Of a stretch of 64,000 nt of DNA, positions 18,247 to 26,337 are shown one piece after another. Origin of the DNA: Chryseobacterium taeanense (GTDB lineage Bacteria; Bacteroidota; Bacteroidia; Flavobacteriales; Weeksellaceae). The stretch spans positions 62,001-126,000 of the forward strand of contig NZ_FNDW01000009.1 of the NCBI RefSeq assembly GCF_900099685.1. The letters run 5' to 3'. Made by a program: the position numbers and the translations under genes. Position 1 is the first letter of the stretch, and each line of letters starts with the position of its first letter. A model generated the notes under the pieces. The model searched no databases. It was not told the origin of the DNA and saw nothing but the letters and a program-made list of their open reading frames with translations.

Positions 18247-18696
18247 ATGTCAGAATTAAAAAAAAGGCTTTCATCGATTTTAGAAAGCCCTAAACATAAT
18301 ACGGAAGAGAAACTTGAGAAAGTTTGCCATCTTTTGGATCAGGAAATATCTTATTTCAACTGGACCGGGTTTTATTTCAAAAATGGGGATAAAGACGAAT
18401 TGAAACTAGGGCCTTACGTCGGGGCTCCTACAGATCATACGATTATTCCATACGGAAAAGGAATCTGCGGACAGGTTGCGGTTTCTAATGAAACATTTGT
18501 CGTTCCCGATGTAAATGAAGAAAGCAACTATCTAAGCTGTTCCATTGATACGAAAGCCGAAATTGTTGTTCCTATTTTCAAAGACGGAAAAAATATTGGC
18601 CAGATCGATATTGATTCTCATACTGTGGATCCTTTTACTGATGAAGACAGGGAATTATTGGAGTGGCTTTGCAACGAAGTTGCAAAGATTTTGTAA
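18247..18696 (+). CDS. GAF-domain free methionine-(R)-sulfoxide reductase
   Basis: The 149-residue protein is one GAF domain with FNWTGFYF, GKGICGQVA (C74), YLSC (C98) and EIVVPIFKDGKNIGQIDIDS, then FTDEDRELLEWL. C74 and C98 correspond to two of the three Cys used by E. coli fRMsr; the first Cys of that enzyme is absent, as in many homologues. The enzyme reduces free methionine-R-sulfoxide in the cytoplasm with thioredoxin. It follows the 475-residue conserved gene by 12 bp, and a GC-rich terminator lies 24 bp after it. Confidence 0.88.
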   Translation: MSELKKRLSSILESPKHNTEEKLEKVCHLLDQEISYFNWTGFYFKNGDKDELKLGPYVGAPTDHTIIPYGKGICGQVAVSNETFVVPDVNEESNYLSCSIDTKAEIVVPIFKDGKNIGQIDIDSHTVDPFTDEDRELLEWLCNEVAKIL

Positions 18697-18720
18697 TTAA
18701 AAAGTTTCTTATTTATAATG

Positions 18721-18743
18721 ACTCCGGCCCGACGGGCCGGAGT
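18721..18743 (+). terminator. Intrinsic terminator
   Basis: ACTCCGGCCC / GGGCCGGAGT form a 10-bp GC-rich stem with a 3-nt loop, followed by TTATTTAGTTTT. Confidence 0.88.
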
Positions 18744-18809
18744 TATTTAGTTTTCGTTCTTTTTTACCTGACTATTTTCTATATAATATTATTATCTGCA
18801 TAATAAGCA

Positions 18810-19002
18810 AAATCTGCGGGAGATAAAATAATAAAGTAAATTATCTGCTTAAAGCAATTCGTGTAAATCTTTGGTTATGTGTTAATTAAAAAGCATTGAG
18901 TGATTTCAAAAATGGGTTGAAAAGCTACTATATCGTCTCACAGAAGTTCCACAATCTCCGCGCATATATCTGTATGATTTGTGAAATCTGCGGGAGATAA
19001 AA
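18810..19002. repeat. Pair of intergenic direct repeats (AAATCTGCGGGAGATAAAA)
   Basis: The 19-bp sequence occurs at 18810-18828 and again at 18984-19002, within the 327-bp gap 18697-19023. No gene is seen between them. The element resembles short dispersed intergenic repeats of flavobacteria, but no other copy was noticed in this window. Confidence 0.6.
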
Positions 19003-19023
19003 AAGCAGTTGCATAATTTCATA

Positions 19024-19761
19024 TTACATTTTAATTGCTTCCACTTCAGCAATCAGTTCCTTAAAATAATTTTCGCATTTCGCTATATGCGTTCCGTACC
19101 ACGAAAAAGCTTCGCCGTCTACAATCATAATTTTTTTATCAGGATAAAACGCTTTCAGCTCACTAATATGTTTTTCTTTAAAAGGAAAAGGTTCGGAAGA
19201 AAGCATGATAATCTCAGCTTCTGCTAAATCTTCAGTTTCAATGACAGGATAACGTTTCTGATCTTTAAATGCATTTTCAAAGCCAATTTCTTCCAGTATT
19301 TTATGGATAAATGTATCAGATCCTACCGTCATATAAGGATTTTTCCATATGAGATAGGCAACTTTTACTTTTTGATTAATTTTAGCCTGATTGAGAATAT
19401 CATAAATTTTAAGATTGAAAAGTTGGGCTTTATCTTCTTTATTAAAGATTTTGCCTAAATTTTTGAGCAAATAATAATTGTCTTCAATATTCTCAACGTT
19501 ACTTACAAAGACTTTAAAATCATTCATTAAGGTTTCGACCTGTTCTTTTATATTTTCTTCTTTGTTGGCTAGAATAAGATCCGGATTTAATGCTCTTATT
19601 TTATCGATATTAATATTTTTTGTCCCTCCGACAATGTCAACGTTTTTCACTTTTTCTTTGGGATGGATGCAAAATTTTGTCCTTCCGATTACTTCATTTT
19701 CCGTTAAACCCAAATCAAATAAAGCCTCAGTTATAGAGGGAACCAAAGAAACTACTTTCAT
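19024..19761 (-). CDS. BtuF-like substrate-binding-fold protein without signal peptide
   Basis: The 245-residue protein starts directly with VVSLVPSITEALFDLGL, the first strand of periplasmic type III (BtuF/helical-backbone) binding proteins, and has GGTKNINIDKIRALNPDLIL and YLIWKNPYMTVGSDTFI. Family members normally have a signal peptide or lipobox; here there is none, so it is probably cytoplasmic as encoded. No ABC permease or ATPase is adjacent. It ends near a repeat-bearing gap and is followed upstream by MgtE on the same strand (26-bp gap). The ligand (corrinoid or metal chelate) is only an inference from the family. Confidence 0.82.
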   Translation of the reverse strand: MKVVSLVPSITEALFDLGLTENEVIGRTKFCIHPKEKVKNVDIVGGTKNINIDKIRALNPDLILANKEENIKEQVETLMNDFKVFVSNVENIEDNYYLLKNLGKIFNKEDKAQLFNLKIYDILNQAKINQKVKVAYLIWKNPYMTVGSDTFIHKILEEIGFENAFKDQKRYPVIETEDLAEAEIIMLSSEPFPFKEKHISELKAFYPDKKIMIVDGEAFSWYGTHIAKCENYFKELIAEVEAIKM

Positions 19762-19787
19762 TATAATATTTTAGATGTCGCCTAAAA

Positions 19788-21134
19788 TTACAAAAGTTTA
19801 CCCGTTAAGAAAAGTCCGGCAACGGAAAAATAGATAATAAGTCCTGTAACATCAACCAGTGTTGCTACAAAAGGAGCAGAAGAAGTAGCCGGGTCAAGTT
19901 TTAATTTTTTAAGAATAAATGGAACCATAGAACCGGAGAGTGTTCCCCAAAGAACGATCAAAACAAGAGAAAAACCTACACTTAAGCCTACAAAAGACCA
20001 GTGTATTCCGTAGTCGAAAAAGCCGGCTTTATGCCAGATCATGATTCTCAAAAATCCGATAATCCCTAAAATCCCACCTAGAAATAATCCCGTGAATATT
20101 TCCTTTCTCATCACATACCACCAGTCTTTCAATCCGATTTCCTGAAGTGCCATTGCTCTGATAATCAGTGTTGCTGCCTGGGAACCCGAATTTCCGCCAC
20201 TCGATATAATCAAAGGAACAAACAAAGCGAGTACAACGGCTTTCTGAATTTCATCTTCAAAATATCCCATCGCCGAAGCGGTAAGCATTTCTGAGAAAAA
20301 TAAGATAATCAACCACATTCCTCTCTTCTTTACCATTTCCATCAGTGAAGTCTGCGTATAGGGAAGGTCTAGGGCTTCAAGACCCCCGAATTTCTGGATA
20401 TCTTCAGTGTTTTGCTGCTCAATCTGGTCGAGAATGTCATCAATAGTTACGATTCCTACTAACACGCCGGCTTCTGTAATAATCGGAAGGGCAGCCCTGT
20501 CATATTTCTCAAAATATTGCACGGCATCCTCTTTTGAAGTGGTTGTTGTAATAGCTACGAAATGATTATCTGTAATCTCTGAAATTAAAGTTTCTTCTTC
20601 TGCAAGTAGAAGGCTTCCCAACGCAATGTCATCAATCAGTCGGTTTCTTTCATCAACAACATACAGGTAATTCATCGTTTCTACCTTACTTCCGACTTTT
20701 TTAATTTGTTGAAGACATCTTTTTATCGTCCATTCTTTACGGATCTGAATATAATAAGGTGTCATCAGACGCGCAATTGAATCGGAATCATATCCCAATA
20801 ATTTTAATGCGATTCTTCTTTCCTGCGGATTCAGATGATTAATAGAATATTTAATGAGTTCATCTGGAAAATCTTCAAACAGTGCTGTCCGGTCATCGGG
20901 GGTCATGGCATTGAGGATTTCAGAAACCTCATCACTTCCGATACTTCGGATCGTTTCTTCCTGAAAATCAGGATCGAGATGTGAAAAAACCTCCGCTTTG
21001 TATTCTTTCGGAACTTTCAGAAATGCCAAAAGCCTCTCATCAGCGTGCAATTCGCTTAGAGTTTCGGCAATATCGGCAGGATTGAAGATAAGTTCATCTC
21101 TAGAATTCAAAACGTCATTTTTTTGGATACGCAA
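19788..21134 (-). CDS. mgtE: MgtE-family magnesium transporter
   Basis: The protein is about 448 residues. The MgtE N-terminal helical domain ([20 protein letters not shown] as landmark) is followed by two CBS domains (about residues 130-250) and a five-helix membrane domain with [17 protein letters not shown], the ion-path signature. The family lets Mg2+ in, with the cytoplasmic domains closing the pore at high Mg2+. The start is uncertain: the codon at 21134 is TTG and lies inside a TATTTTTG promoter -7 box, so the TTG at 21110 (reads M-NSRDEL) is more likely. It is probably transcribed alone or with the BtuF-like gene. Confidence 0.93.
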
Positions 21135-21163
21135 AAATAGCTCAAATTTTTAAAACAAGCCAA
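21132..21163 (-). promoter_or_regulatory. Promoter of mgtE overlapping its annotated start
   Basis: On the minus strand TTG (21161-21163), 21 nt, then TATTTTTG (21132-21139). The last three bases are the TTG that would otherwise be read as start codon. Confidence 0.6.
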
Positions 21164-21207
21164 GACTGCCAGAAATTTAAGAATTAATTAAACTGGAAGA
21201 ATAAAAA

Positions 21208-21229
21208 AAGCATCTGCTTACAGATGCTT
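21208..21229 (-). terminator. Terminator after the first cysteine-rich peptide gene
   Basis: AAGCATCTG / CAGATGCTT (9 bp, 4-nt loop) is followed on the minus strand by a seven-T run. It lies 24 bp past the stop at 21253. Confidence 0.88.
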
Positions 21230-21252
21230 AAAATCAAATTTAGTTTAATGGT

Positions 21253-21396
21253 TTACTCCTCTATACACGCATATTCAACGCACATTCTGTTGCAACACCA
21301 GCCGATTACGCATTGTGAATGGCTGGTACATTTAGTAAGTGCGGCACCATTAATTTTTTCCTGTTGTTTGCGGGTTAATTTTTTTAAATTTTTCAT
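21253..21396 (-). CDS. Double-glycine-leader peptide with six-Cys knottin-like core (copy A)
   Basis: A 47-residue peptide starting MKNLKKLTRKQQEKINGA. The leader resembles the double-glycine leaders of 'bacteriocin-like' peptides of Chryseobacterium, with a likely cut after G17-A18. The core has Cys at 23, 29, 34, 35, 39 and 44, spacing C-x5-C-x4-CC-x3-C-x4-C, which fits the cystine-knot (knottin) consensus. It is paralogous to the next peptide, with every Cys at the same position. Stop at 21253-21255, terminator just after. Secretion by a C39-peptidase ABC transporter is expected from leader type, but none is in the window. It may be a bacteriocin, signal or metal binder; no function is established. 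Confidence 0.8.
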   Translation of the reverse strand: MKNLKKLTRKQQEKINGAALTKCTSHSQCVIGWCCNRMCVEYACIEE

Positions 21397-21433
21397 AATA
21401 ATAGATTATTGGTGATTATTATTGTTTTATTCC

Positions 21434-21577
21434 TTAAACTTCCGGGCAGTTATAATAAACACAGACATTCTGGCAACAGGATCCACCAGGACATTCAAAA
21501 TGATATTTACATTTTTGCAGTACGCCGCCGTTGATTGTTTTCTGATCGTTTCGGGTCAGTTTCTTTAAATTTTTCAT
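21434..21577 (-). CDS. Double-glycine-leader peptide with six-Cys knottin-like core (copy B)
   Basis: A 47-residue peptide starting MKNLKKLTRNDQKTINGG, with a true Gly-Gly at 17-18. Cys are at 23, 29, 34, 35, 39 and 44, identical to copy A, while the loops between them differ strongly (for example KYHFE against TSHSQ), so the Cys frame is under selection and the loops vary. It lies 37 bp upstream of copy A on the same strand and probably shares its transcript. Export and maturation as for copy A are inferred. Confidence 0.8.
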   Translation of the reverse strand: MKNLKKLTRNDQKTINGGVLQKCKYHFECPGGSCCQNVCVYYNCPEV

Positions 21578-21912
21578 AAATAGTAAGTTTTAATTAGATA
21601 ATAAATGTAATAAAATAAATCTAATTATTCACTCTTAAATGATAAAAAATACCAATTAAATGTGTATTACAGTGATTGTTATATATCATTTATGTATTAA
21701 TAAAACAAAAAACACCCACAAAAACTGCGAGTGTATGAAGAATTTGAATTGAGATAGTTTGAAATGAATTGTTTCGACTAAAATAAAAAATATATTTTAA
21801 TTATTCACCATGTGATGAATATAATTTTATGAACTTTAATGATGTGCATAGTATTTTAATTAAGAGATTGTGCAGTAATGCTATAAGTAGTTAAGGCTAT
21901 AGTGATTAGAAA
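21578..21912. other. AT-rich intergenic stretch with a weak minus-strand terminator
   Basis: No gene is seen. ACACCCAC (21712-21719) and GCGAGTGT (21727-21734) pair over 8 bp including two G-U pairs, followed on the minus strand by TTTTTTGTTTT, a plausible terminator for the gene at 21913-22467. The rest should hold the promoter of the peptide genes. Confidence 0.5.
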
Positions 21913-22467
21913 CTAAAAACCATTTTCATCAGAAGGTTTTATCTTCCTTAATTGTTTGAGGATTCCTTTGATGGCACCGTTTGTCCCTATTTTTATAGAA
22001 TTTACAGTAGATCCCAACAGTCGCATATTCTTTCGGTAGGTGTCGTAATCGGTTTGGGTAATGAGATTACCTTCAGCATCGAAAAGCTTCATACTTACGA
22101 TAACCTGATTGGAGAAAACATATTTTCCGATTCCAACCTTAAAATATTTAACTTTAGGTACAATCGCAAAATCCGCATCATTATTGAGGCAATAATCTGA
22201 AATCGTTTTTTTATCAATACTGTCAAAAGAAATTTGTACCTCGGTTTTTAGCATTTTACTTTTTCTTTCGCTTAAATTGTCAGAAACAGCACTGAAAAAA
22301 GCGGTATTAGTCGGCTCTTTGATTTCTTCAATATCAGGATCTACTTCAGGATTGAAGTATAAGACTTTTTTTATCTTATGGCCATTATTTCTTTGCGCTT
22401 TAAACAAAGAAAAGCCGGATAAAATGAATAGGGCGAAAATTATGAAAGTAGTAGATTTTCTCATCAT
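21913..22467 (-). CDS. Exported protein of unknown function
   Basis: A 184-residue protein with a hydrophobic N-terminal segment (about residues 5-24, then FKAQ), a signal peptide or anchor. The remainder is soluble with alternating strands, including DADFAIVPKVKYFKVGIGKY and VSMKLFDAEGNLITQTDYDTY, which reads like a small alpha/beta periplasmic domain. Two consecutive ATG codons make the start uncertain by one residue. I do not recognise the family. It is divergent from rpsO and separate from the peptide genes. Confidence 0.65.
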   Translation of the reverse strand: MMRKSTTFIIFALFILSGFSLFKAQRNNGHKIKKVLYFNPEVDPDIEEIKEPTNTAFFSAVSDNLSERKSKMLKTEVQISFDSIDKKTISDYCLNNDADFAIVPKVKYFKVGIGKYVFSNQVIVSMKLFDAEGNLITQTDYDTYRKNMRLLGSTVNSIKIGTNGAIKGILKQLRKIKPSDENGF

Positions 22468-22571
22468 GAACTCATATGCAAAATTATTGCCTTTTAACGG
22501 GATAGCATAATGTTTTTAAGAAATTTTTAACATTTTTATCTATCAAATTCAATTTATGAAATCAATAATTG

Positions 22572-22601
22572 TTGCAGAATTAAAAAATTGTTGTAATTTT
22601 G
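22572..22601 (+). promoter_or_regulatory. Promoter of rpsO
   Basis: TTG (22572-22574), 19 nt, TAATTTTG (22594-22601). This predicts a start of transcription near 22606-22608 and a leader of about 30 nt. Confidence 0.75.
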
Positions 22602-22636
22602 CAGCCGTTACATAATAATCATTAAACAATATTGGA

Positions 22637-22906
22637 ATGTACTTAACAACAGAAAAAAAGCAGGAAATTTTCGCAAAACACGGAAAATCTGCACAAGACA
22701 CAGGAAGTGCTGAAGGACAGATTGCACTTTTCACTTTCAGAATCAATCACTTATCTCAGCATTTAAAGGCTAACCGTCACGATTTCAACACAGAAAGATC
22801 TTTGGTGAAATTGGTAGGTAAGAGAAAAAGTTTACTAGATTACCTTAAAAATAAGGATATCGAAAGATATAGAGCAATTATTGCTGAACTAGGTTTAAGA
22901 AAATAA
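22637..22906 (+). CDS. rpsO: 30S ribosomal protein S15
   Basis: The 89-residue protein has the standard S15 length and landmarks: DTGSAEGQIALFTFRINHLS, HLKANRHDFNTERSLVKLVG, KRKSLLDYLK and a C-terminal YRAIIAELGLRK. It binds 16S rRNA in the small-subunit platform. It has its own promoter and terminator and lies upstream of pnp, the same order as in many bacteria. Confidence 0.98.
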   Translation: MYLTTEKKQEIFAKHGKSAQDTGSAEGQIALFTFRINHLSQHLKANRHDFNTERSLVKLVGKRKSLLDYLKNKDIERYRAIIAELGLRK

Positions 22907-22925
22907 TCTACAAAGATTTAAAAAG

Positions 22926-22949
22926 AAGCAACTTCGAAAGAGGTTGCTT
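22926..22949 (+). terminator. Terminator of rpsO
   Basis: AAGCAACTTC-GAAA-GAGGTTGCTT forms a 10-bp stem (one T-G) with a GAAA loop, followed by TTTTC. Confidence 0.88.
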
Positions 22950-23063
22950 TTTTCTTTGCCTATAGTCTGGAAAAACAGACTGTTTGAATATAAAAAATAT
23001 AGACAAACCTGTGTTTTGATACGGATTTTAGGCTGAAGAAGTGATATATCCAAATAATTACAT

Positions 23064-23121
23064 TAAATTTGCATCGAAAATTTAAAAAGTTTAAATATTA
23101 ATTCGTACTCATACGGAGTAC
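23064..23121 (+). promoter_or_regulatory. pnp promoter -7 box and leader hairpin
   Basis: TAAATTTG at 23064-23071 fits the -7 consensus; no clear -33 is seen. In the leader, GTACTC (23105-23110) and GAGTAC (23116-23121) form a 6-bp hairpin 17 nt before the start codon, a possible target for feedback control. Confidence 0.5.
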
Positions 23122-23138
23122 AAGAGACGAAAAATTTT

Positions 23139-25370
23139 ATGAGCGTACCTCAAGCGTTTACAGAAACGATTACTCTTGCAGACGGCAGAGAAATTACAAT
23201 TGAAACAGGTAAATTGGCAAAACAGGCTGATGGATCTGTGGTAGTGAAAATGGGCGGAACGATGCTTTTAGCAACCGTTGTAGCCAATAAAGAAGCAAAT
23301 CCGGGAGTGGATTTTTTACCATTAACGGTTGATTACAGAGAAAAATTCTATGCAGGAGGCAGAATTCCGGGGAATTTTTTCCGTAGAGAAGCAAGACCTT
23401 CTGATCAGGAAATTTTAACAATGCGATTGGTAGACAGAGTGCTACGTCCACTTTTCCCTGAAGACTTCCATGCGGAAGTGCAGGTGATGATTTCATTAAT
23501 TTCTTACGACGGAAAAACCATCCCTGATGATTTAGCAGGTTTGGCAGCTTCTGCGGCAATCGCTATTACGGATATCCCTTTCAACGGGCCGATGTCTGAA
23601 GTAAGAGTGGTAAGATTCAACGGTGAATTGGCTATTAATCCAAGTTATGAGCAGCTAAAAGATTCTGAACTGGATATCATGGTGGGAGCTACAAAAGATT
23701 CCATCGTAATGGTAGAAGGGGAAATGAAGGAAATTTCTGAACAGGAAATGTTGGAAGCCATCATCTTCGCCCATGCTGAAATCAAAAAACAAATTGAAGC
23801 TCAGGAAAGATTAGCTGAAAAAGTAGGTAAGGCTTTCCCGAAAAGAGAATATTCTCACGAAGTTCACGATGAAGATATCCGTGAAAAAGTGTGGAAAGAA
23901 ACTTACGATAAAGTTTACGAAGTTGCAAGAACTCCTTCTGCAAAAGAAGAAAGAGGAGAAAAATTCAAAGCGGTTCTGGAAGAATTCCTTGCTCAGTATG
24001 TAGATAATCCTGAAGAACTGGAAAGAGTATCTCCTTTCGCAAAAATATATTATCATGATGTAGAGAAAGAGGCTATGCGTCAGATGATTTTAGAAGATAA
24101 CATCCGTCTGGATGGCCGTGATCCTCAAACGATCCGCCCTATCTGGTCTGAGATCGACTATCTTCCGGGAGCACACGGTTCTGCCATCTTTACAAGAGGG
24201 GAAACGCAATCTTTAACAGCGGTAACATTAGGCTCTGTAAAAGATGCCAACATGGTGGACAGCGTTATTTCTCAGCACGACGAAAAATTCTTTTTACATT
24301 ACAACTTCCCTCCGTTCTCTACAGGTGAAGCAAGACCTTTGAGAGGAACTTCAAGAAGAGAAGTAGGACACGGAAACTTAGCTCAAAGAGCTTTACAGGC
24401 TGTAATTCCTGAAGAGAATCCTTATACAATCAGAATTGTTTCTGATATCTTAGAATCAAATGGTTCGTCTTCAATGGCAACAGTTTGTGCGGGTACTTTA
24501 GCGTTAATGGATGCTGGGGTACAGATCACAAAACCTGTTTCCGGGATTGCAATGGGATTGATTACAGATACAAAATCAGGTAAATTCACCGTACTTTCTG
24601 ATATCTTAGGAGATGAAGATCACCTTGGGGATATGGACTTTAAAGTAACGGGAACTGCTGACGGTATCACTGCCTGTCAGATGGATATCAAAATCCAGGG
24701 GCTTTCTATGGACATCATGGAAAAAGCTTTGATGCAGGCTAAAGACGGAAGATTACACATTTTAAATAAAATTACGGAAACGATTGCTGAGCCAAGAGCG
24801 GATGTAAAACCACACGCTCCGAAAATGGTCGTAATGGAGATTCCGAAAGACTTCATCGGTGCGGTAATCGGGCCTGGTGGAAAAATCATTCAGCAGATGC
24901 AGAAAGATACGGATACCGTTATCGCGATTGAAGAAATCGGTGAAATCGGACGTATCGAAATTGCGGGTACCGACAGAGAGAAGATCAATGCGGCAGTGGC
25001 AAAAATCAACGAAATCACTTTTGTACCGGTTGTAGGACAGGTGTACAACGGAAAGGTGGTGAAGATCATGGATTTCGGAGCTTTCGTAGCGATTGCAAAA
25101 GGTACGGAAGGACTTCTTCACATCTCAGAAATCGAGTGGAAGCGTCTTGATAAAGTACCTTATAAAGAAGGAGATGAAGTGGAAGTGAAATTTATGGGAT
25201 ATGATGACCGTAAGAAAATGAAGCTTTCAAGAAAAGTGTTGTTGCCAAGACCTCCGAAGCCGGAAGGGAAACCAAGACAGGAAGGTGAGGGAAGACCAAA
25301 CCGACCTGAAGGGCAAAAACCACAGGGTGAAAAGCCTGCTGAGGACAACAATCCTTCAACTGAAGCATAA
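23139..25370 (+). CDS. pnp: Polyribonucleotide nucleotidyltransferase (PNPase)
   Basis: The 743-residue protein has the complete order: first RNase PH domain (to about residue 140), helical linker, second RNase PH domain (about 310-540, with [20 protein letters not shown] as landmark), KH domain with GPGGKIIQ (about 575) and S1 domain ([15 protein letters not shown], about 625-695). A Pro/Arg/Gly-rich low-complexity tail follows. It degrades RNA 3' to 5' by phosphorolysis in the cytoplasm. It is monocistronic by position, with a leader hairpin and a strong terminator. Confidence 0.98.
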   Translation: MSVPQAFTETITLADGREITIETGKLAKQADGSVVVKMGGTMLLATVVANKEANPGVDFLPLTVDYREKFYAGGRIPGNFFRREARPSDQEILTMRLVDRVLRPLFPEDFHAEVQVMISLISYDGKTIPDDLAGLAASAAIAITDIPFNGPMSEVRVVRFNGELAINPSYEQLKDSELDIMVGATKDSIVMVEGEMKEISEQEMLEAIIFAHAEIKKQIEAQERLAEKVGKAFPKREYSHEVHDEDIREKVWKETYDKVYEVARTPSAKEERGEKFKAVLEEFLAQYVDNPEELERVSPFAKIYYHDVEKEAMRQMILEDNIRLDGRDPQTIRPIWSEIDYLPGAHGSAIFTRGETQSLTAVTLGSVKDANMVDSVISQHDEKFFLHYNFPPFSTGEARPLRGTSRREVGHGNLAQRALQAVIPEENPYTIRIVSDILESNGSSSMATVCAGTLALMDAGVQITKPVSGIAMGLITDTKSGKFTVLSDILGDEDHLGDMDFKVTGTADGITACQMDIKIQGLSMDIMEKALMQAKDGRLHILNKITETIAEPRADVKPHAPKMVVMEIPKDFIGAVIGPGGKIIQQMQKDTDTVIAIEEIGEIGRIEIAGTDREKINAAVAKINEITFVPVVGQVYNGKVVKIMDFGAFVAIAKGTEGLLHISEIEWKRLDKVPYKEGDEVEVKFMGYDDRKKMKLSRKVLLPRPPKPEGKPRQEGEGRPNRPEGQKPQGEKPAEDNNPSTEA

Positions 25371-25395
25371 GATTAGTATTTATCTATGATATTTG

Positions 25396-25419
25396 AAACC
25401 ACCGGATTTCCGGTGGTTT
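25396..25419 (+). terminator. Terminator of pnp
   Basis: AAACCACCGG / CCGGTGGTTT, a 10-bp stem with a 4-nt loop, followed by TTT TTGTTT. Confidence 0.9.
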
Positions 25420-25596
25420 TTTGTTTGGCCTTGTATAGAAGTAAGGATTGTAAGTCTGCGCTATCTGGTGTGTCATGCTGAATGAAATGCAATGGAATGA
25501 AGAATTTTCCTGGAAAAACTGCTTTAGCATTTGAATGTCTATTACTTTCTTTACATTTTCGGACAAGAATATTAGTTTATCATGCAAGAATGTTCT

Positions 25597-25785
25597 ACCG
25601 TATTGCTAAAATGTAACTCTATACCGTGCCAATGTAAAACAATAAGGCAAAAAAGTGAAACCGGATCGCAAGAAAGTGAAACCATATTACAAGAAAGTAA
25701 AACCAGATCATAAAAAAGTAAAGTTACATTGCAGGAATGTAACTTTATGTCGGAGGAATATAAGATGTTATCGATCATGCATTCT
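25597..25785. repeat. Dispersed repeat built of 21-bp units (copy 1)
   Basis: A 189-bp segment containing tandem units close to GCAAGAAAGTGAAACC plus five variable bases (21-bp period), closed on each side by GAATGTAACTTTAT-like sequence. A second copy, 231 bp, is at 34523-34753; the 42-bp difference equals two units. Outer ends match (from ATTGC to CATTCT). The sequence between pnp's terminator and this copy (25420-25596) shows no gene. Confidence 0.8.
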
Positions 25786-25932
25786 GTAAAGACCAAGATG
25801 TTTCGGATTGCAATTCTGAGTTGGCGTATTAATTACTGCCCCGTTTGGGAATTAAAAGATTTTTTCTAATTCAAACCTAATCAAACGTCTTTTTATCTCT
25901 GCTTAAATGTATGCGTAAGCAAATATTTAGTT

Positions 25933-26116
25933 AACCCGTTGTGTATTTTGCTTCATTTTCGTCACTTCGAGTAGATTTTTGAAAAAAATCATATCGAGAA
26001 GTTTATAATTTTGAAGATAGATTCCATCCTCAATACATTTTTCTACACTTTGTTGCGAAAAAAACACTCGACGTGACAAAGCTATTGTCAAAATTTCTCA
26101 AAATGCACAACGGGTT
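25933..26116. mobile_element. MITE-like element with 18-bp TIRs and 5-bp target duplication
   Basis: The ends AACCCGTTGTGTATTTTG and CAAAATGCACAACGGGTT are inverted repeats with one mismatch in 18. The flanks are identical 5-mers TAGTT (25928-25932 and 26117-26121), as left by transposition. A second, inner inverted repeat (GTCACTTCGAG / CTCGACGTGAC) lies inside. No coding capacity in 184 bp, so it needs a transposase elsewhere. Confidence 0.8.
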
Positions 26117-26209
26117 TAGTTATGTTTTTATTTACATTCAAAAAAAACATTTATATCCTTGAATTTACCGGATTTTATGTTTGCGGCAAAAAATTTAAAT
26201 TAATTTTTA

Positions 26210-26217
26210 TATTTTTG
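26210..26217 (+). promoter_or_regulatory. -7 box of the LysM/effector operon
   Basis: TATTTTTG matches TAnnTTTG. TTTG at 26180-26183 is 26 nt upstream, longer than usual. It predicts a start near 26222 and thus places the first translated frame at 26239. Confidence 0.5.
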
Positions 26218-26238
26218 AGCAAACAGAAATACAAATAC

Positions 26239-26337
26239 ATGGAAAATATACTTTCACAAAATTTCCCTTTTCAGGAGAATTCTATTTTTTCTTCTTTAAT
26301 TTCAAGGCTTACTTTCAAAACATTTTTTACGGTATGA
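26239..26337 (+). CDS. 32-residue ORF coupled to the LysM gene
   Basis: ATG 26239 opens a 32-residue frame (MENILSQNFPFQENSIFSSL, then an amphipathic end) whose stop overlaps the next ATG (ATGA at 26334-26337). It follows the -7 box by about 20 nt. It may be a leader peptide or only a coupling frame; no family is recognised. Confidence 0.45.
   Translation: MENILSQNFPFQENSIFSSLISRLTFKTFFTV

Noticed and set aside
22277..22510. 77-codon plus-strand ORF opposite the exported protein gene
   Set aside because: It is a shadow of the minus-strand gene, whose signal peptide and composition are convincing.
25600..25760. CRISPR array
   Set aside because: The units are in direct contact at a 21-bp period with no spacers of constant length, and no cas genes are present.
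25572..25796. Minus-strand ORF with a seven-residue periodicity in the repeat (also 34462-34761)
   Set aside because: The units are 21 bp, so any frame that is open in one unit stays open. Both copies lie in intergenic or truncated DNA with no start signals.
26122..26337. 71-codon ORF starting at 26122
   Set aside because: Its first half lies upstream of the -7 box at 26210; only the part from ATG 26239 can be on the mRNA.
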